64,000 nt of DNA, from NCBI GenBank assembly GCA_029257405.1, contig JARIBO010000057.1, forward strand, positions 42,068-106,067. Direction: 5' to 3'. The stretch is from Caryophanales bacterium (lineage in GTDB: Bacteria; Bacillota; Bacilli; Bacillales; Amphibacillaceae). This document shows positions 50,700 through 59,318 of the stretch, in pieces (position 1 is the stretch's first letter; each line of letters opens with the position of its first letter). The translations under genes and the position numbers were made by a program. The notes beneath the pieces were generated by a model. That model had not been told where the DNA came from. It saw nothing but the letters and a program-made list of their open reading frames with translations, and ran no database searches.

Positions 50700-51740
50700 T
50701 TAGTCAATTGTTCTTTGTGATGATACATTTGGATATGTTTTAAATTGATGAATATAATCTAAAGATTTTCCAGTTCCAATCGCAACAGAATCTAGTGGAT
50801 TTTCAGCAACAAACACTGGTATTTCTGTTTCGTTCCTAATTACTTGATCGAGATTTTTTAATAATGCTCCCCCACCAGATAATACTATTCCTCTATCCAT
50901 AATATCTGCTGATAATTCTGGTGGTGTATTTTCTAATGTTACTTTAATAGCATCAATTATTTTTTTTACTTCATCCTCTATTGCTATTGTAACTTCTTTT
51001 GAAGTAATAGTAATAGTTTTAGGTAATCCTGTAAGCAAATCTCTTCCACGTATTTCCATATCATCTATTCCTTCTACAACTAATGCAGATCCAACTTCAT
51101 GTTTGATTGCCTCTGCAGTTCTTTCGCCTATCATCAAATTGTACTCTTTACGAAAATATTGAATGATAGAAGCGTCAATATCGTTTCCAGCAGTTCTAAT
51201 GGATTTACTTGTTACAATTCCACCTAGAGAAATAACAGCAACCTCTGTGGTACCTCCGCCAACGTCTACAATCATACTACCAGTTGGTTCCCATACAGGT
51301 AATCCAGAACCAATTGCCGCAGCAAATGGTTCTGCTATAGTAAATGCGTCTTTTGCTCCTGCTTGCTTTGCAGCATCGATCACTGCACGCTCTTCGACTT
51401 TAGTAATTCCTGTTGGTACACAAACAACAACATTAGGTTTACTAGAAAATATTGAACGATTTCTTCGTGCTGCTTTTAAAAAGTAGCTTAACATCGCTGC
51501 TGTTGTATCATAGTCAGCAATAACTCCATTTTTCATTGGGCGAATTATTTTAATGTTCCCTGGCGTACGTCCAATCATTGCACGAGCATCTTCCCCTACA
51601 GCTGATATAATTTCTGAATCATTATTATATGCAACAACTGAAGGTTCTCTTACGACAACACCCTTACCACTTAAAAACACTAAAGTATTGGCTGTCCCTA
51701 AATCAATACCTATATCTTGTCTGAATTTCATCCTTGACAA
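50700..51740 (-). CDS. mreB: rod shape-determining protein MreB
   Basis: Bacterial actin that guides sidewall peptidoglycan synthesis. 346 residues with the phosphate-1 motif [13 protein letters not shown], phosphate-2 [14 protein letters not shown] and adenosine motif [15 protein letters not shown]. The TTG at 51740 follows GGAAG at good spacing and is preferred to an ATG nine bases later. Staphylococcus itself lacks mreB, so its presence separates this organism from true staphylococci. Confidence 0.95.
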   Translation of the reverse strand: MSRMKFRQDIGIDLGTANTLVFLSGKGVVVREPSVVAYNNDSEIISAVGEDARAMIGRTPGNIKIIRPMKNGVIADYDTTAAMLSYFLKAARRNRSIFSSKPNVVVCVPTGITKVEERAVIDAAKQAGAKDAFTIAEPFAAAIGSGLPVWEPTGSMIVDVGGGTTEVAVISLGGIVTSKSIRTAGNDIDASIIQYFRKEYNLMIGERTAEAIKHEVGSALVVEGIDDMEIRGRDLLTGLPKTITITSKEVTIAIEDEVKKIIDAIKVTLENTPPELSADIMDRGIVLSGGGALLKNLDQVIRNETEIPVFVAENPLDSVAIGTGKSLDYIHQFKTYPNVSSQRTID

Positions 51741-52071
51741 AACGATCTTCCTTTCTATTAAACCTTCTTTTATTACTTGTTATTATACATTTCATATTTT
51801 AATGTAAGACGTTATTTTATATTTTAAATTATAAATTATAAATTATATTTATCATAACAACTTTACATTATACGTAATTTTTCTAAAAAATGATAGTATA
51901 CTTTAAACTAAATCCAGATGTCTTTTATTTTAATCGTTATTTTGTGTTTATAAAAAAATTCACTCTAGAATTAGATGATTAAAATTAGATTGAATTTATT
52001 TTTATAAAAGTCTTTTTAAATGTTTTTTTCTAGTATATAATTCAAATATACACTGATTAGGAGGATGTTAA
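51741..52071. other. AT-rich divergent region between mreB and the LiaF-like gene
   Basis: About 330 bases with no ORF. It holds three tandem copies of AAATTAT (51826-51847), a TATAAT on the minus strand (51782-51787) that could serve mreB, and a TATAAT on the plus strand (52036-52041) for the LiaF-like gene. Neither has a convincing -35. Confidence 0.6.
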
Positions 52072-52728
52072 ATGATAACTAGAAATTGGATTGGTATTCT
52101 TTTAATTCTCTTCGGCATTGGATTTTTGTTTCAACAACTTAACCTGTTTGATTTTTCAAATATTATATCAATTTGGTGGCCGCTTATCCTAATTATTATC
52201 GGTGGAATTCAAATTTTTAGTAATCCTCAAGGTACTTCTTTATCTGGACTTTTTTTTATTTTGCTTGGTGCAATCTTTCTTGGTAATCAATTTATCGAAG
52301 TAAATTTATTTACTTATTTATGGCCTCTTTTTTTAATCCTTATCGGTCTAATCTTTATTTTTTCACGTAAACAAAAAAATGGATTTGAACATTCTCAAAA
52401 TACGATAAAGAACTTTTCTTTATTTGGTGGAAATAATATTCGGAGTAACACAGAAAATTTTGAAGGTGGAGAAGTAACTGCAATTTTTGGAGGTGCTGAA
52501 ATTGATTTAAGAAATGTTACAATAAATAAAGAGGCTCATCTAGAAATAATTTGTATTTTCGGAGGTGTAACAGTGATAGTTCCAGAAAATATTAATATTG
52601 AAGTATCTGGTGTTCCAATCTTTGGAGGCTGGGAAAATAAAACAAGACCACCTTCCAAGAGGATGGACTTACCTATTTTATATATAAAATGTTACACTAT
52701 TTTTGGTGGAGCAGAAATTAAAGATTAA
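52072..52728 (+). CDS. LiaF-like membrane protein
   Basis: 218 residues. The first half has about four membrane helices with repeated WWPLILIIIGG and LWPLFLILIGL segments (the LiaI/LiaF-type region); the second half is the LiaF C-terminal domain with four FGG repeats (SLFGGN, AIFGGAEIDLRN, CIFGGVTVIVP, TIFGGAEIKD). LiaF proteins hold the cell-wall-stress kinase LiaS in check, but no liaS or liaR gene is nearby, so that role is only inferred. RBS AGGAGG; ends at a strong terminator. Confidence 0.82.
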   Translation: MITRNWIGILLILFGIGFLFQQLNLFDFSNIISIWWPLILIIIGGIQIFSNPQGTSLSGLFFILLGAIFLGNQFIEVNLFTYLWPLFLILIGLIFIFSRKQKNGFEHSQNTIKNFSLFGGNNIRSNTENFEGGEVTAIFGGAEIDLRNVTINKEAHLEIICIFGGVTVIVPENINIEVSGVPIFGGWENKTRPPSKRMDLPILYIKCYTIFGGAEIKD

Positions 52729-52731
52729 ATT

Positions 52732-52777
52732 AATAAACAATCCTCATTTACATTAATGTAAATGAGGATTGTTTATT
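52732..52777. terminator. bidirectional terminator between the LiaF-like gene and iclR
   Basis: Perfect 46-base palindrome (two 23-base arms meeting at 52754/52755) with T tracts on both sides, between convergent genes. Confidence 0.9.
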
Positions 52778-52786
52778 TAAAAAATA

Positions 52787-53545
52787 CTAATTAAATGCTT
52801 TCTCTATTTCTTTAGTTGCATTAAGCAAGTTACCAATATATTCATTGATGTGACTCTCGTCAAACCGAAATTTAGGACCTGAAATAGAAATCGCTCCTAT
52901 AACTCGCTTTTGTCTATCATAAACAGGTGCTGATATCGCCGTTACATTATCATTTATTTCTTCGTAACTAATCGCATAACCAGCTTCCTTTGTTTCTTTA
53001 AGTTTATTGTTTAACTCCTTATATTTTTCTAATGATAAATTACTTAATACTTCATCTTTTATTTGATCTGGTTGAAAAGCAAGTAGCGCTCTTCCTGTAG
53101 CACCTTCATGAATTTGATGTTTAGCTCCTACACCAACCGAACGCCTTATTTCTTGTTCACTTTCGTACTCCATTACACATAAACGTGCGTGACCATTACG
53201 GATATAAAAACCAACAGTCTCGTCTGTCTCACTTCTTAATTGTATAAGCCAAGGTTCAATTACTGATGCAAATGGAAGTTCAGTGACAATTTTATTCGCA
53301 TATTCGATAAAAACAGATCCTAGAGAATATAATTTAGATTGAGGATCTTGAAATACAAACCCCTCTATTTTAAGCGTAGTTAGTAACCGGTGTACGATAG
53401 TTAATGATATATCCATATCTTCACTAATTTTTTTAACGCTTTGCGCTCCTGGTTTATCTTTTAAATGATTTAAAACTTTTAGTGCTCTTAAAACTGTTGC
53501 TGATGTGCCTGATTTATTCGACATCGATTTAGTTGTCACCTCCAT
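52787..53545 (-). CDS. IclR family transcriptional regulator
   Basis: 252 residues: winged HTH (about 15-75, ATVLRALKVLNHLKD and SLTIVHRLLTTLKIEGFV) and an effector-binding domain (about 85-250) with HEGATGRALLAF and YAISYEEINDNVTAISAPVYD, typical of IclR. It lies 12 bases after the aldehyde dehydrogenase gene and is the last gene of that operon, so it probably controls the operon and itself. Its effector is unknown. Possible operators lie in the operon leader at 58584-58621. Confidence 0.92.
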   Translation of the reverse strand: MEVTTKSMSNKSGTSATVLRALKVLNHLKDKPGAQSVKKISEDMDISLTIVHRLLTTLKIEGFVFQDPQSKLYSLGSVFIEYANKIVTELPFASVIEPWLIQLRSETDETVGFYIRNGHARLCVMEYESEQEIRRSVGVGAKHQIHEGATGRALLAFQPDQIKDEVLSNLSLEKYKELNNKLKETKEAGYAISYEEINDNVTAISAPVYDRQKRVIGAISISGPKFRFDESHINEYIGNLLNATKEIEKAFN

Positions 53546-53556
53546 ATAAAAATTAT

Positions 53557-55014
53557 TTAACCTTTAATATAACGTGTTTTATACTGACAGTAAAATTCTA
53601 ACGCTTCGCTTCCTAATTCTTTATACGTTCCTGTACTTGATTGTTTAAATCCGCCAAATGGTGCTTGGAAGAATGTACCTGTCGTTGTCATATTAATTTT
53701 AATAATGCCAGCTTCTATTTCATCAAGTGCTTGATTGATATAATCAAAGTTTTTTGTACAAATAGCTGATGATAATCCAAAATCTACGTCATTAGCAACT
53801 GCTATCGCTTCATCAATATCACTTACTGTTATAATATTACTAACAGGACCAAACACTTCTTCTTGAGCAATTCTCATCGAAGATTTTACATTTGAAATAA
53901 CTGTTGGTTCAACGAAATAACCATGCTCATAATATTCGCCTTCTGGAGCTTTCCCACCAGTTAAAATTGTTGCTCCTTCTTCTTTAGCACTATTTATTAA
54001 TTCAAGCGTAGACTCACGTTCAGACTCATTAACTTGAGGACCCATATCAATACCTTCATCCATACCATTTCCTACTTTAAGTGTTTCTGTTTTTTCAACA
54101 AGTTTTTTAGTAAACGCTTCTACGATATCTTTATGAACGATTACTCGGCCAGTTGCAGTACATGCTTGGCCTGTTTGACCAAATGTTCCTCCTACTGTAA
54201 TGTCAACAGCTTCATCAAGATCAGCATCTTCCATAACAATAAGCGGGTTTTTTCCTCCCATTTCAAGTAAGCAACGTTTCATGTCTTTAGCCGCTTCTGC
54301 GTAAATTTTCTTACCTACATTATTTGATCCAGTAAAGGTTACAGCTTTTACTGCTTCATGATTAATCATATTTGATACTAATCTACCAGGAGCTACAACA
54401 CTATTTACTACTCCACTTGGAACACCTGCAAGTTCAATTATTTCCATGAATTTCATCACAGTTAAAGGTGTTTCTGATGAAGCTTTTAGTACAACTGTAT
54501 TACCACTAGCAATAGCTGGGGCTGTTTTCCACGCTGGTATTGATAACGGGAAATTCCATGGCGTTACCACAAGTACAACACCTAATGGTTCAGGTTTTGT
54601 TTCTATTTGAATATTTGGCATATCCGCCTCTTGAAGTGTTCCTTTGATTCTGCGACAAGCACCTGCATAAAACTTCACAATTCCTGCTGCATAGCCAACT
54701 TCTTTTTCAGCATCAGTATATGTTTTTCCTTCTTCTAAAACAATTACTTTAGCTAATTCATCTTTTTTCTCTTCCATTAATTCTGCAATTTTATATAAAT
54801 ATTCGCCTCTTTGTGGTGCAGGCGTTTTTTTCCATGTTTTAAATGCTTCTGCTGCATAATCAATTGCTTGTTTTGTATCTTCATCAGTTGACTCTAAAAA
54901 TGAATATACTTGTTCACGTTTATCTGCAGGATTATATCCTTTTCTTTCAGCTGTTCCTGACGGGCTAACCCATTCGCCATTGATATAGTTTTTTACTGTT
55001 GTTACTTTAGTCAT
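53557..55014 (-). CDS. NAD(P)-dependent aldehyde dehydrogenase
   Basis: 485-residue ALDH-superfamily enzyme that oxidises an aldehyde to an acid. PWNF at 152-155, general-base Glu251 in LEMGGKNP and catalytic Cys285 in GQACTATG are intact. The C-terminal segment APFGGFKQSSTGTYKELG and overall pattern resemble 2-oxoglutarate semialdehyde dehydrogenases, but the substrate is not proven. It lies 42 bases after the DUF3726-like gene and 12 before the IclR gene, in one operon. Confidence 0.93.
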   Translation of the reverse strand: MTKVTTVKNYINGEWVSPSGTAERKGYNPADKREQVYSFLESTDEDTKQAIDYAAEAFKTWKKTPAPQRGEYLYKIAELMEEKKDELAKVIVLEEGKTYTDAEKEVGYAAGIVKFYAGACRRIKGTLQEADMPNIQIETKPEPLGVVLVVTPWNFPLSIPAWKTAPAIASGNTVVLKASSETPLTVMKFMEIIELAGVPSGVVNSVVAPGRLVSNMINHEAVKAVTFTGSNNVGKKIYAEAAKDMKRCLLEMGGKNPLIVMEDADLDEAVDITVGGTFGQTGQACTATGRVIVHKDIVEAFTKKLVEKTETLKVGNGMDEGIDMGPQVNESERESTLELINSAKEEGATILTGGKAPEGEYYEHGYFVEPTVISNVKSSMRIAQEEVFGPVSNIITVSDIDEAIAVANDVDFGLSSAICTKNFDYINQALDEIEAGIIKINMTTTGTFFQAPFGGFKQSSTGTYKELGSEALEFYCQYKTRYIKG

Positions 55015-55056
55015 TAAAATTCCTCCTTATAAATGTGAACCTTTTATATAATTATT

Positions 55057-55848
55057 TTATCCCGCGCCATGTTCGCGTGATTTTTTAGTAGCTCTAACTA
55101 GTGTCTTACTACCAATATCATTTAATGTTTTCCATAACTTTTCATCCACTTCTACACCGTTGTAAAACGATTTTTCAAATTGCGCTTTTAATGTAGCGGA
55201 TTCAGTCATTTTTAATTGTTTGCTTTTTGCATCTTGACGTAATTTTCTAACTGAAGAAGTAATGAGTGCTGTTTTTGTTGTACAAGTTAACCAAAATGCA
55301 TCACTATTAGTTGCTTTTAACTTATAATTCTTAACATTTTCTGCTAACATTTCCTGCATAATTTCTTCAGCTCTTTCTCCTTCTGCAAATACGGGGTAAG
55401 ATATTTCTGGTGACGCTAATATCCATCGTAAAACACCCGTTTCAGTTTTATAATTAATAATACAGCCAAGTCCACGGGAGGCAATATAATGTGCTGGTTG
55501 GGCAAGGAGTCTTGATCGTGTTGTATTTTGCATGTATATGCGAACAGTTTGATCAACTTCTGCCACACCTAACGCATAGTCTGCCATTAATTTTCCTAGT
55601 ACAAGTGCACTTTGCTCATTACCATCAAATAAATAAAAATTTTCTTCTTGTTCAATCAGTTTAATCCCATCCATGCCAGACGGTTGGATATCTGTCATTT
55701 CTTCTAACAGCGTTTCCATGCCAGCTAAGCCAATAAATTCACTCCAAGTAACAACATCTGCGCCATCTTCTGCACAGCCATTGGGAATACCGTATGCACG
55801 GAATACTTTTTTAGCTAAATTAAATAATTCTACGTATGAGACGCGCAC
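55057..55848 (-). CDS. DUF3726-like protein of unknown function
   Basis: 263 residues, no signal peptide or membrane helix. The N-terminal 75 residues (VSYVELFNLAKKVFRAYGIP and GCAEDGADVVTWSEFIG) resemble DUF3726 proteins and, more loosely, the N-terminus of Ldh2-type dehydrogenases; no dehydrogenase catalytic motif follows. The rest contains a possible GLGCIINYKTETGVLRW fold element and a Lys-rich C-terminus. It overlaps the M19-like gene by 19 bases, so the two are coupled. The function is not known. Confidence 0.65.
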   Translation of the reverse strand: MRVSYVELFNLAKKVFRAYGIPNGCAEDGADVVTWSEFIGLAGMETLLEEMTDIQPSGMDGIKLIEQEENFYLFDGNEQSALVLGKLMADYALGVAEVDQTVRIYMQNTTRSRLLAQPAHYIASRGLGCIINYKTETGVLRWILASPEISYPVFAEGERAEEIMQEMLAENVKNYKLKATNSDAFWLTCTTKTALITSSVRKLRQDAKSKQLKMTESATLKAQFEKSFYNGVEVDEKLWKTLNDIGSKTLVRATKKSREHGAG

Positions 55849-56849
55849 GAAATCGCCTCCTTTTCATTATTAAAACTCTCTGTGAAAAAGCGTAACCAGT
55901 TACCTCCCATTACTTTTTCAATAACTTCTTCTTTCATACCTTTATTTCGTAAGCCTTCTATAATATTTGGAAAATCTTCTGGCGTTTGGAACCACTCTGG
56001 CCACTCTGGCCACGATGGATTTTCTTTAGAACCAGCACCGTAATCCATCTCATGTGTCCAACGACCCATTCGCATCCAGTGAAGAAAGTCTGTCGACATA
56101 TTCAATGTGAGGTCTGTTCCAATACCCACTTGATCTTCACCCATAAATTCAACTGTTTTAATAATTAAATCAGAGAATTCTTCAATTGTTGTTTCTTTTC
56201 CACTAATTAAATGAGGATAAGCACATATCCCAAGGACGCCACCATTATCTCTTAGTGCCGTTAATACTTCGCGAGATTTATTTCGGTTACTTGGATAAAT
56301 CCAATCAGGATTAGCATGTGTAATTGCGACAGGTCTTGTTGACAGCTTAATTGCATCTAGTGAAGTTTGTTCCCCGACATGTGATAAATCAATTAGCATA
56401 CCTACTCGGTTCATTTCTTTTACAACTAATTTTCCATATCTCGATAAACCTGTGTCAGTTTCTTCGTAACAACTACTGCCTATCAAGTTTTGATTATTGT
56501 AAGTAAGTTGCATAATTTTTACACCTAAATCATTAAATACAGATACAAGCGCAAGCTCATCTTCAAGAGCTGATGTATTTTGTGTACCTAAAATTATCCC
56601 AATTTTACCTTGCTCTTTTGCTTCAAGAATATCTGTTCCTTTTTTTACTGGCATAACTAAGTCGCTATGTTCTTCAAAAAAGCGATGCCATTCACCTACT
56701 TTTGTTAAAGTTTCGCGTGCGTTTTCCCATAGACCACAACAAGCATGGACACAAGTTACGCCACCTTTATTCAATGATTCTAGAAAATCTCGATCCCAAT
56801 TACTTAATTCTAATGCATCTATTACCATCATTTTGTCTTTATTTTTCAT
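55830..56849 (-). CDS. M19 (membrane dipeptidase)-like protein with altered metal site
   Basis: 339-residue member of the renal-dipeptidase (M19) fold. Two metal-ligand histidines are recognisable: His157 in DLSHVG and His178 in ITHANP, plus GIGTDLT later. The first HxD ligand pair is missing (VIDALELSNW at 9-18), and the usual bridging Glu appears to be Gln90 in GTQN. This pattern (LSNW near the start, TYNNQNL) belongs to a divergent subgroup, some of which are encoded near betaine and dimethylglycine genes in proteobacteria. No lipobox or signal peptide, so it is cytoplasmic. Dipeptidase activity is doubtful. Confidence 0.85.
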   Translation of the reverse strand: MKNKDKMMVIDALELSNWDRDFLESLNKGGVTCVHACCGLWENARETLTKVGEWHRFFEEHSDLVMPVKKGTDILEAKEQGKIGIILGTQNTSALEDELALVSVFNDLGVKIMQLTYNNQNLIGSSCYEETDTGLSRYGKLVVKEMNRVGMLIDLSHVGEQTSLDAIKLSTRPVAITHANPDWIYPSNRNKSREVLTALRDNGGVLGICAYPHLISGKETTIEEFSDLIIKTVEFMGEDQVGIGTDLTLNMSTDFLHWMRMGRWTHEMDYGAGSKENPSWPEWPEWFQTPEDFPNIIEGLRNKGMKEEVIEKVMGGNWLRFFTESFNNEKEAISCASHT

Positions 56850-58558
56850 TACTTCTCTCCTTCCATTTCAGGGAATCTTGGGAATACCCAGTCGTCAGAA
56901 AATGTTTGACCAATTTCTTCAACTAACGGTGCACCTTGAAATAAGGTAATACGTACCCATTTATCAGATTTTGGGTTAAATCGTTCGGCTCCAAAAAATG
57001 ACAACTTGCATCTTAGTAAATAAAGAGGTTGTAAATCTTTATTTAATAAATTAGCTTGTATTTCTCCATATTCGTATCCTTCTAACGATTGTATTCGTTG
57101 AATGATTCCTTTATATTTCGGCAACCTTAAAATAAATGATGCAACTCTTTCTCCTGAATATGCATTTTCAAGTGCCGTATAAAGTCCTTGGACTTGCTCG
57201 GCAATATTTAAAGGCATTTCTAACTCTTCGCCTATATCATGACCGCGGATTCCTAGACGTGGTTCTTCTTTTTCTTCTGAGCGATACCAAAAATAGTATT
57301 TTTCATAAGGATCCGTAAAATCATATTGGAATGTCCAACTATATTGATCTTTTATTAATTCTTTCAAATACTTTATCGTCATGCGAGGCTCAATTTGATA
57401 TGTTTCTTCTACATTCATTTCAGCATGTAAATTCATTACATGATCTGCGTATATTTCAAGGATAATTGTATGAACAATTTCTTCAATTTCAATCGAAATA
57501 TTTTTTCCAGTAAGCACACTCAAATCGTGCCAAAAGTTAATTGTTTTTTTATTAGCTAAGGTTTTATTCTCTTTGTATTCTAATACCCATTCTTTTACTT
57601 TTCTTGTTTGACATCCTAATGTTTCTGGTTTCACAAAAATATCGCGATCAATTAATCCAGATTCATCAAAGTAGTCAGCGATCCGATCAATCCACATTAT
57701 CGCTAAATCTAAGTCATCTTTTGTTGGTTGGATACTTTTTACTTTGGCAATCGCTTTTTCACGTATATAAATCCATTGATGGATAATACGTGGATGAGAA
57801 ATAAGATATGGCGCCATGCCAAGACCAGTTGCATTACCCGTTCCAATAAAACGTTTAATATCTGGATGTAACTTAATTGCTTTAGGGTTTTGGCACTTAG
57901 CAATATGTTCAACAAGATCAAAACTAAAATGTCTTAACATATAGACAGCAAACATTTGAGCTTGAAAAGGTCCACTAAATGGATGATTCTCTTTAATCTT
58001 TTCATAAGGTGCTAAACCAAATTTGCCATTGCCGTAAACAGCAGTTGTTCTTAGTAAATATCCTACTTCATTTAAATATTTAGGATCAGGTTGTTCACCT
58101 TTTACTAAAGACTCAATGACATATTCAAATACACGATTACTTTTGTTTGCTCGTGACCAAACTAAATCAAATGCGTCTCCACGTCCCGCTTCTTGCTTTG
58201 GTAATTCTTCAGTTAATCGCCAAACTTTATCTTCTGAAACAATCCCTTCACTCAGAGCAAATGTGACATCCCATTTTTCTGAGATGACTCGGTCACTTCG
58301 TTCTTCATCTTTAATTTTTGAAGAGACAACGACAAATGAAAATGTATGTTTCGGAGTTTCTATTTTATAGATTACATGACCATGTCCATGTTCATCGAGT
58401 TTAAAAATGGTTTGCTCTATTTCCCAGTTTTCTCGCATCATATTACGTAGTAAAGTACGCAAGAAACTTAAACTCGTTAATCGAAATGCTCCAATCCTTT
58501 CAAGTGTCATGACTTCTGATGCAGGTCTTATGTTATGTTGTTCGCGTTTTGTTGCCAT
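56849..58558 (-). CDS. conserved protein of unknown function, first gene of the operon
   Basis: 569 residues that I do not recognise. No signal peptide or membrane segment. Visible features: an N-terminal region with HGHGHV (57-62) and a beta-rich stretch, a striking glycine segment GTGNATGLGMAPY (239-251) followed by ISHPRIIHQW, a mainly helical middle, and a C-terminal beta-rich part with RCKLSFFGAERFNP. The start ATG at 58558 follows GGAGGTGA; a TTG three bases earlier is possible. It shares one base with the M19-like gene. It may be an enzyme or a structural component; the evidence does not decide. Confidence 0.8.
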   Translation of the reverse strand: MATKREQHNIRPASEVMTLERIGAFRLTSLSFLRTLLRNMMRENWEIEQTIFKLDEHGHGHVIYKIETPKHTFSFVVVSSKIKDEERSDRVISEKWDVTFALSEGIVSEDKVWRLTEELPKQEAGRGDAFDLVWSRANKSNRVFEYVIESLVKGEQPDPKYLNEVGYLLRTTAVYGNGKFGLAPYEKIKENHPFSGPFQAQMFAVYMLRHFSFDLVEHIAKCQNPKAIKLHPDIKRFIGTGNATGLGMAPYLISHPRIIHQWIYIREKAIAKVKSIQPTKDDLDLAIMWIDRIADYFDESGLIDRDIFVKPETLGCQTRKVKEWVLEYKENKTLANKKTINFWHDLSVLTGKNISIEIEEIVHTIILEIYADHVMNLHAEMNVEETYQIEPRMTIKYLKELIKDQYSWTFQYDFTDPYEKYYFWYRSEEKEEPRLGIRGHDIGEELEMPLNIAEQVQGLYTALENAYSGERVASFILRLPKYKGIIQRIQSLEGYEYGEIQANLLNKDLQPLYLLRCKLSFFGAERFNPKSDKWVRITLFQGAPLVEEIGQTFSDDWVFPRFPEMEGEK

Positions 58559-58583
58559 CAAACGACTCACCTCCAAAATCATC

Positions 58584-58597
58584 TGCAATCGATTACA
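58584..58597 (-). promoter_or_regulatory. cre-like palindrome in the operon leader
   Basis: On the minus strand TGTAATCGATTGCA, a 14-base palindrome with one mismatch. It fits the CcpA consensus TGWAARCGYTWNCW at 12 of 14 positions. Downstream of the transcription start, where bound protein would block elongation. Confidence 0.4.
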
Positions 58598-58608
58598 TAT
58601 CGAATACA

Positions 58609-58621
58609 GGAAACCAATTCC
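58609..58621 (-). promoter_or_regulatory. IclR-type operator candidate
   Basis: GGAAACCAATTCC on the plus strand (GGAATTGGTTTCC on the minus strand), matching the core of the IclR box GGAAATNATTTCC at 10 of 12 fixed positions. It lies just after the -10 of the operon whose last gene encodes an IclR protein. Confidence 0.4.
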
Positions 58622-58634
58622 GTTATTTGTCTTT

Positions 58635-58663
58635 AGCTTATCTTATGGATTAAACTTTGTCAA
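58635..58663 (-). promoter_or_regulatory. promoter of the five-gene operon
   Basis: Minus-strand consensus TTGACA (58658-58663), a 17-base spacer and a weak TAAGCT (58635-58640). The leader between it and the first gene is about 70 bases. Confidence 0.5.
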
Positions 58664-58705
58664 TATTTAACTAGTTAAAATAGTTAGAATATTTATACTT
58701 AACAA

Positions 58706-59251
58706 CTAAAGTTTAGGATAGACTACAGTACCATCTTCAACTAGGATTGGCATTGCACCCCACTCACCTAGTTTATGAGGCTCTAGTAAAATATTTTTAC
58801 TTTGTTTAATAATATGATAAACATTCCAGTCTTCTGCTTTTAACCAATTACTAATTAATAAGCGGTGACATCTTGCTGGATGCCTTTCTGAACAACAATA
58901 AACAACTCTTTTATTTTTAGCTATAGATTTTAATTGTTTAATCCCTTTTTGGAATTCATCTGTTAATGTATAGTCAGCATAGTTATGAAACGATTGATTT
59001 TCCCAACCGGCATTCAATTCTTCTTGGATAAGTTGTGATTTATTCCGTCTTCCACCGAGTAATGGGGCATAAATATATTCAATATTATCGCTATTTAACC
59101 ATTCTTTAAATTCTGTTTGATTAAACTGAGGAAATTTCCTACTAGCAGGAAAAGCACGTATATCTACAAGCACTTCAATATCTGCAACATGAAGCATTTC
59201 TAAAAATTCTTCTTTATTATGTGTCGAATGACCAATTGTAAATATATCCAA
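58706..59251 (-). CDS. DUF488 family protein
   Basis: 181 residues matching DUF488: the N-terminal FTIGHSTHNKEEFLEML, LVDIRAFPASRKFPQFN and a C-terminal segment VVYCCSERHPARCHRLLISNWL with conserved cysteines and histidines. The family is of unknown function. It stands alone between the ferritin-like gene, separated by a terminator, and the five-gene operon. Confidence 0.88.
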   Translation of the reverse strand: MDIFTIGHSTHNKEEFLEMLHVADIEVLVDIRAFPASRKFPQFNQTEFKEWLNSDNIEYIYAPLLGGRRNKSQLIQEELNAGWENQSFHNYADYTLTDEFQKGIKQLKSIAKNKRVVYCCSERHPARCHRLLISNWLKAEDWNVYHIIKQSKNILLEPHKLGEWGAMPILVEDGTVVYPKL

Positions 59252-59282
59252 ATCATCAATCCTCCTTTGTTAAAATAACGGT

Positions 59283-59316
59283 AAAAAAGCAATGGTTAAT
59301 TAACCACTGCTTTTTT
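59283..59316 (-). terminator. terminator of the ferritin-like gene
   Basis: Arms AAAAAAGCA and TGCTTTTTT around a TGGTTAATTAACCA core, with T tracts on the minus strand, between the ferritin-like and DUF488 genes. Confidence 0.8.
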
Positions 59317-59318
59317 AT

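Noticed and set aside
55057..55848. Malate/L-lactate dehydrogenase (Ldh2)
   Set aside because: Only the N-terminus shows weak similarity; nucleotide-binding and catalytic motifs are missing.
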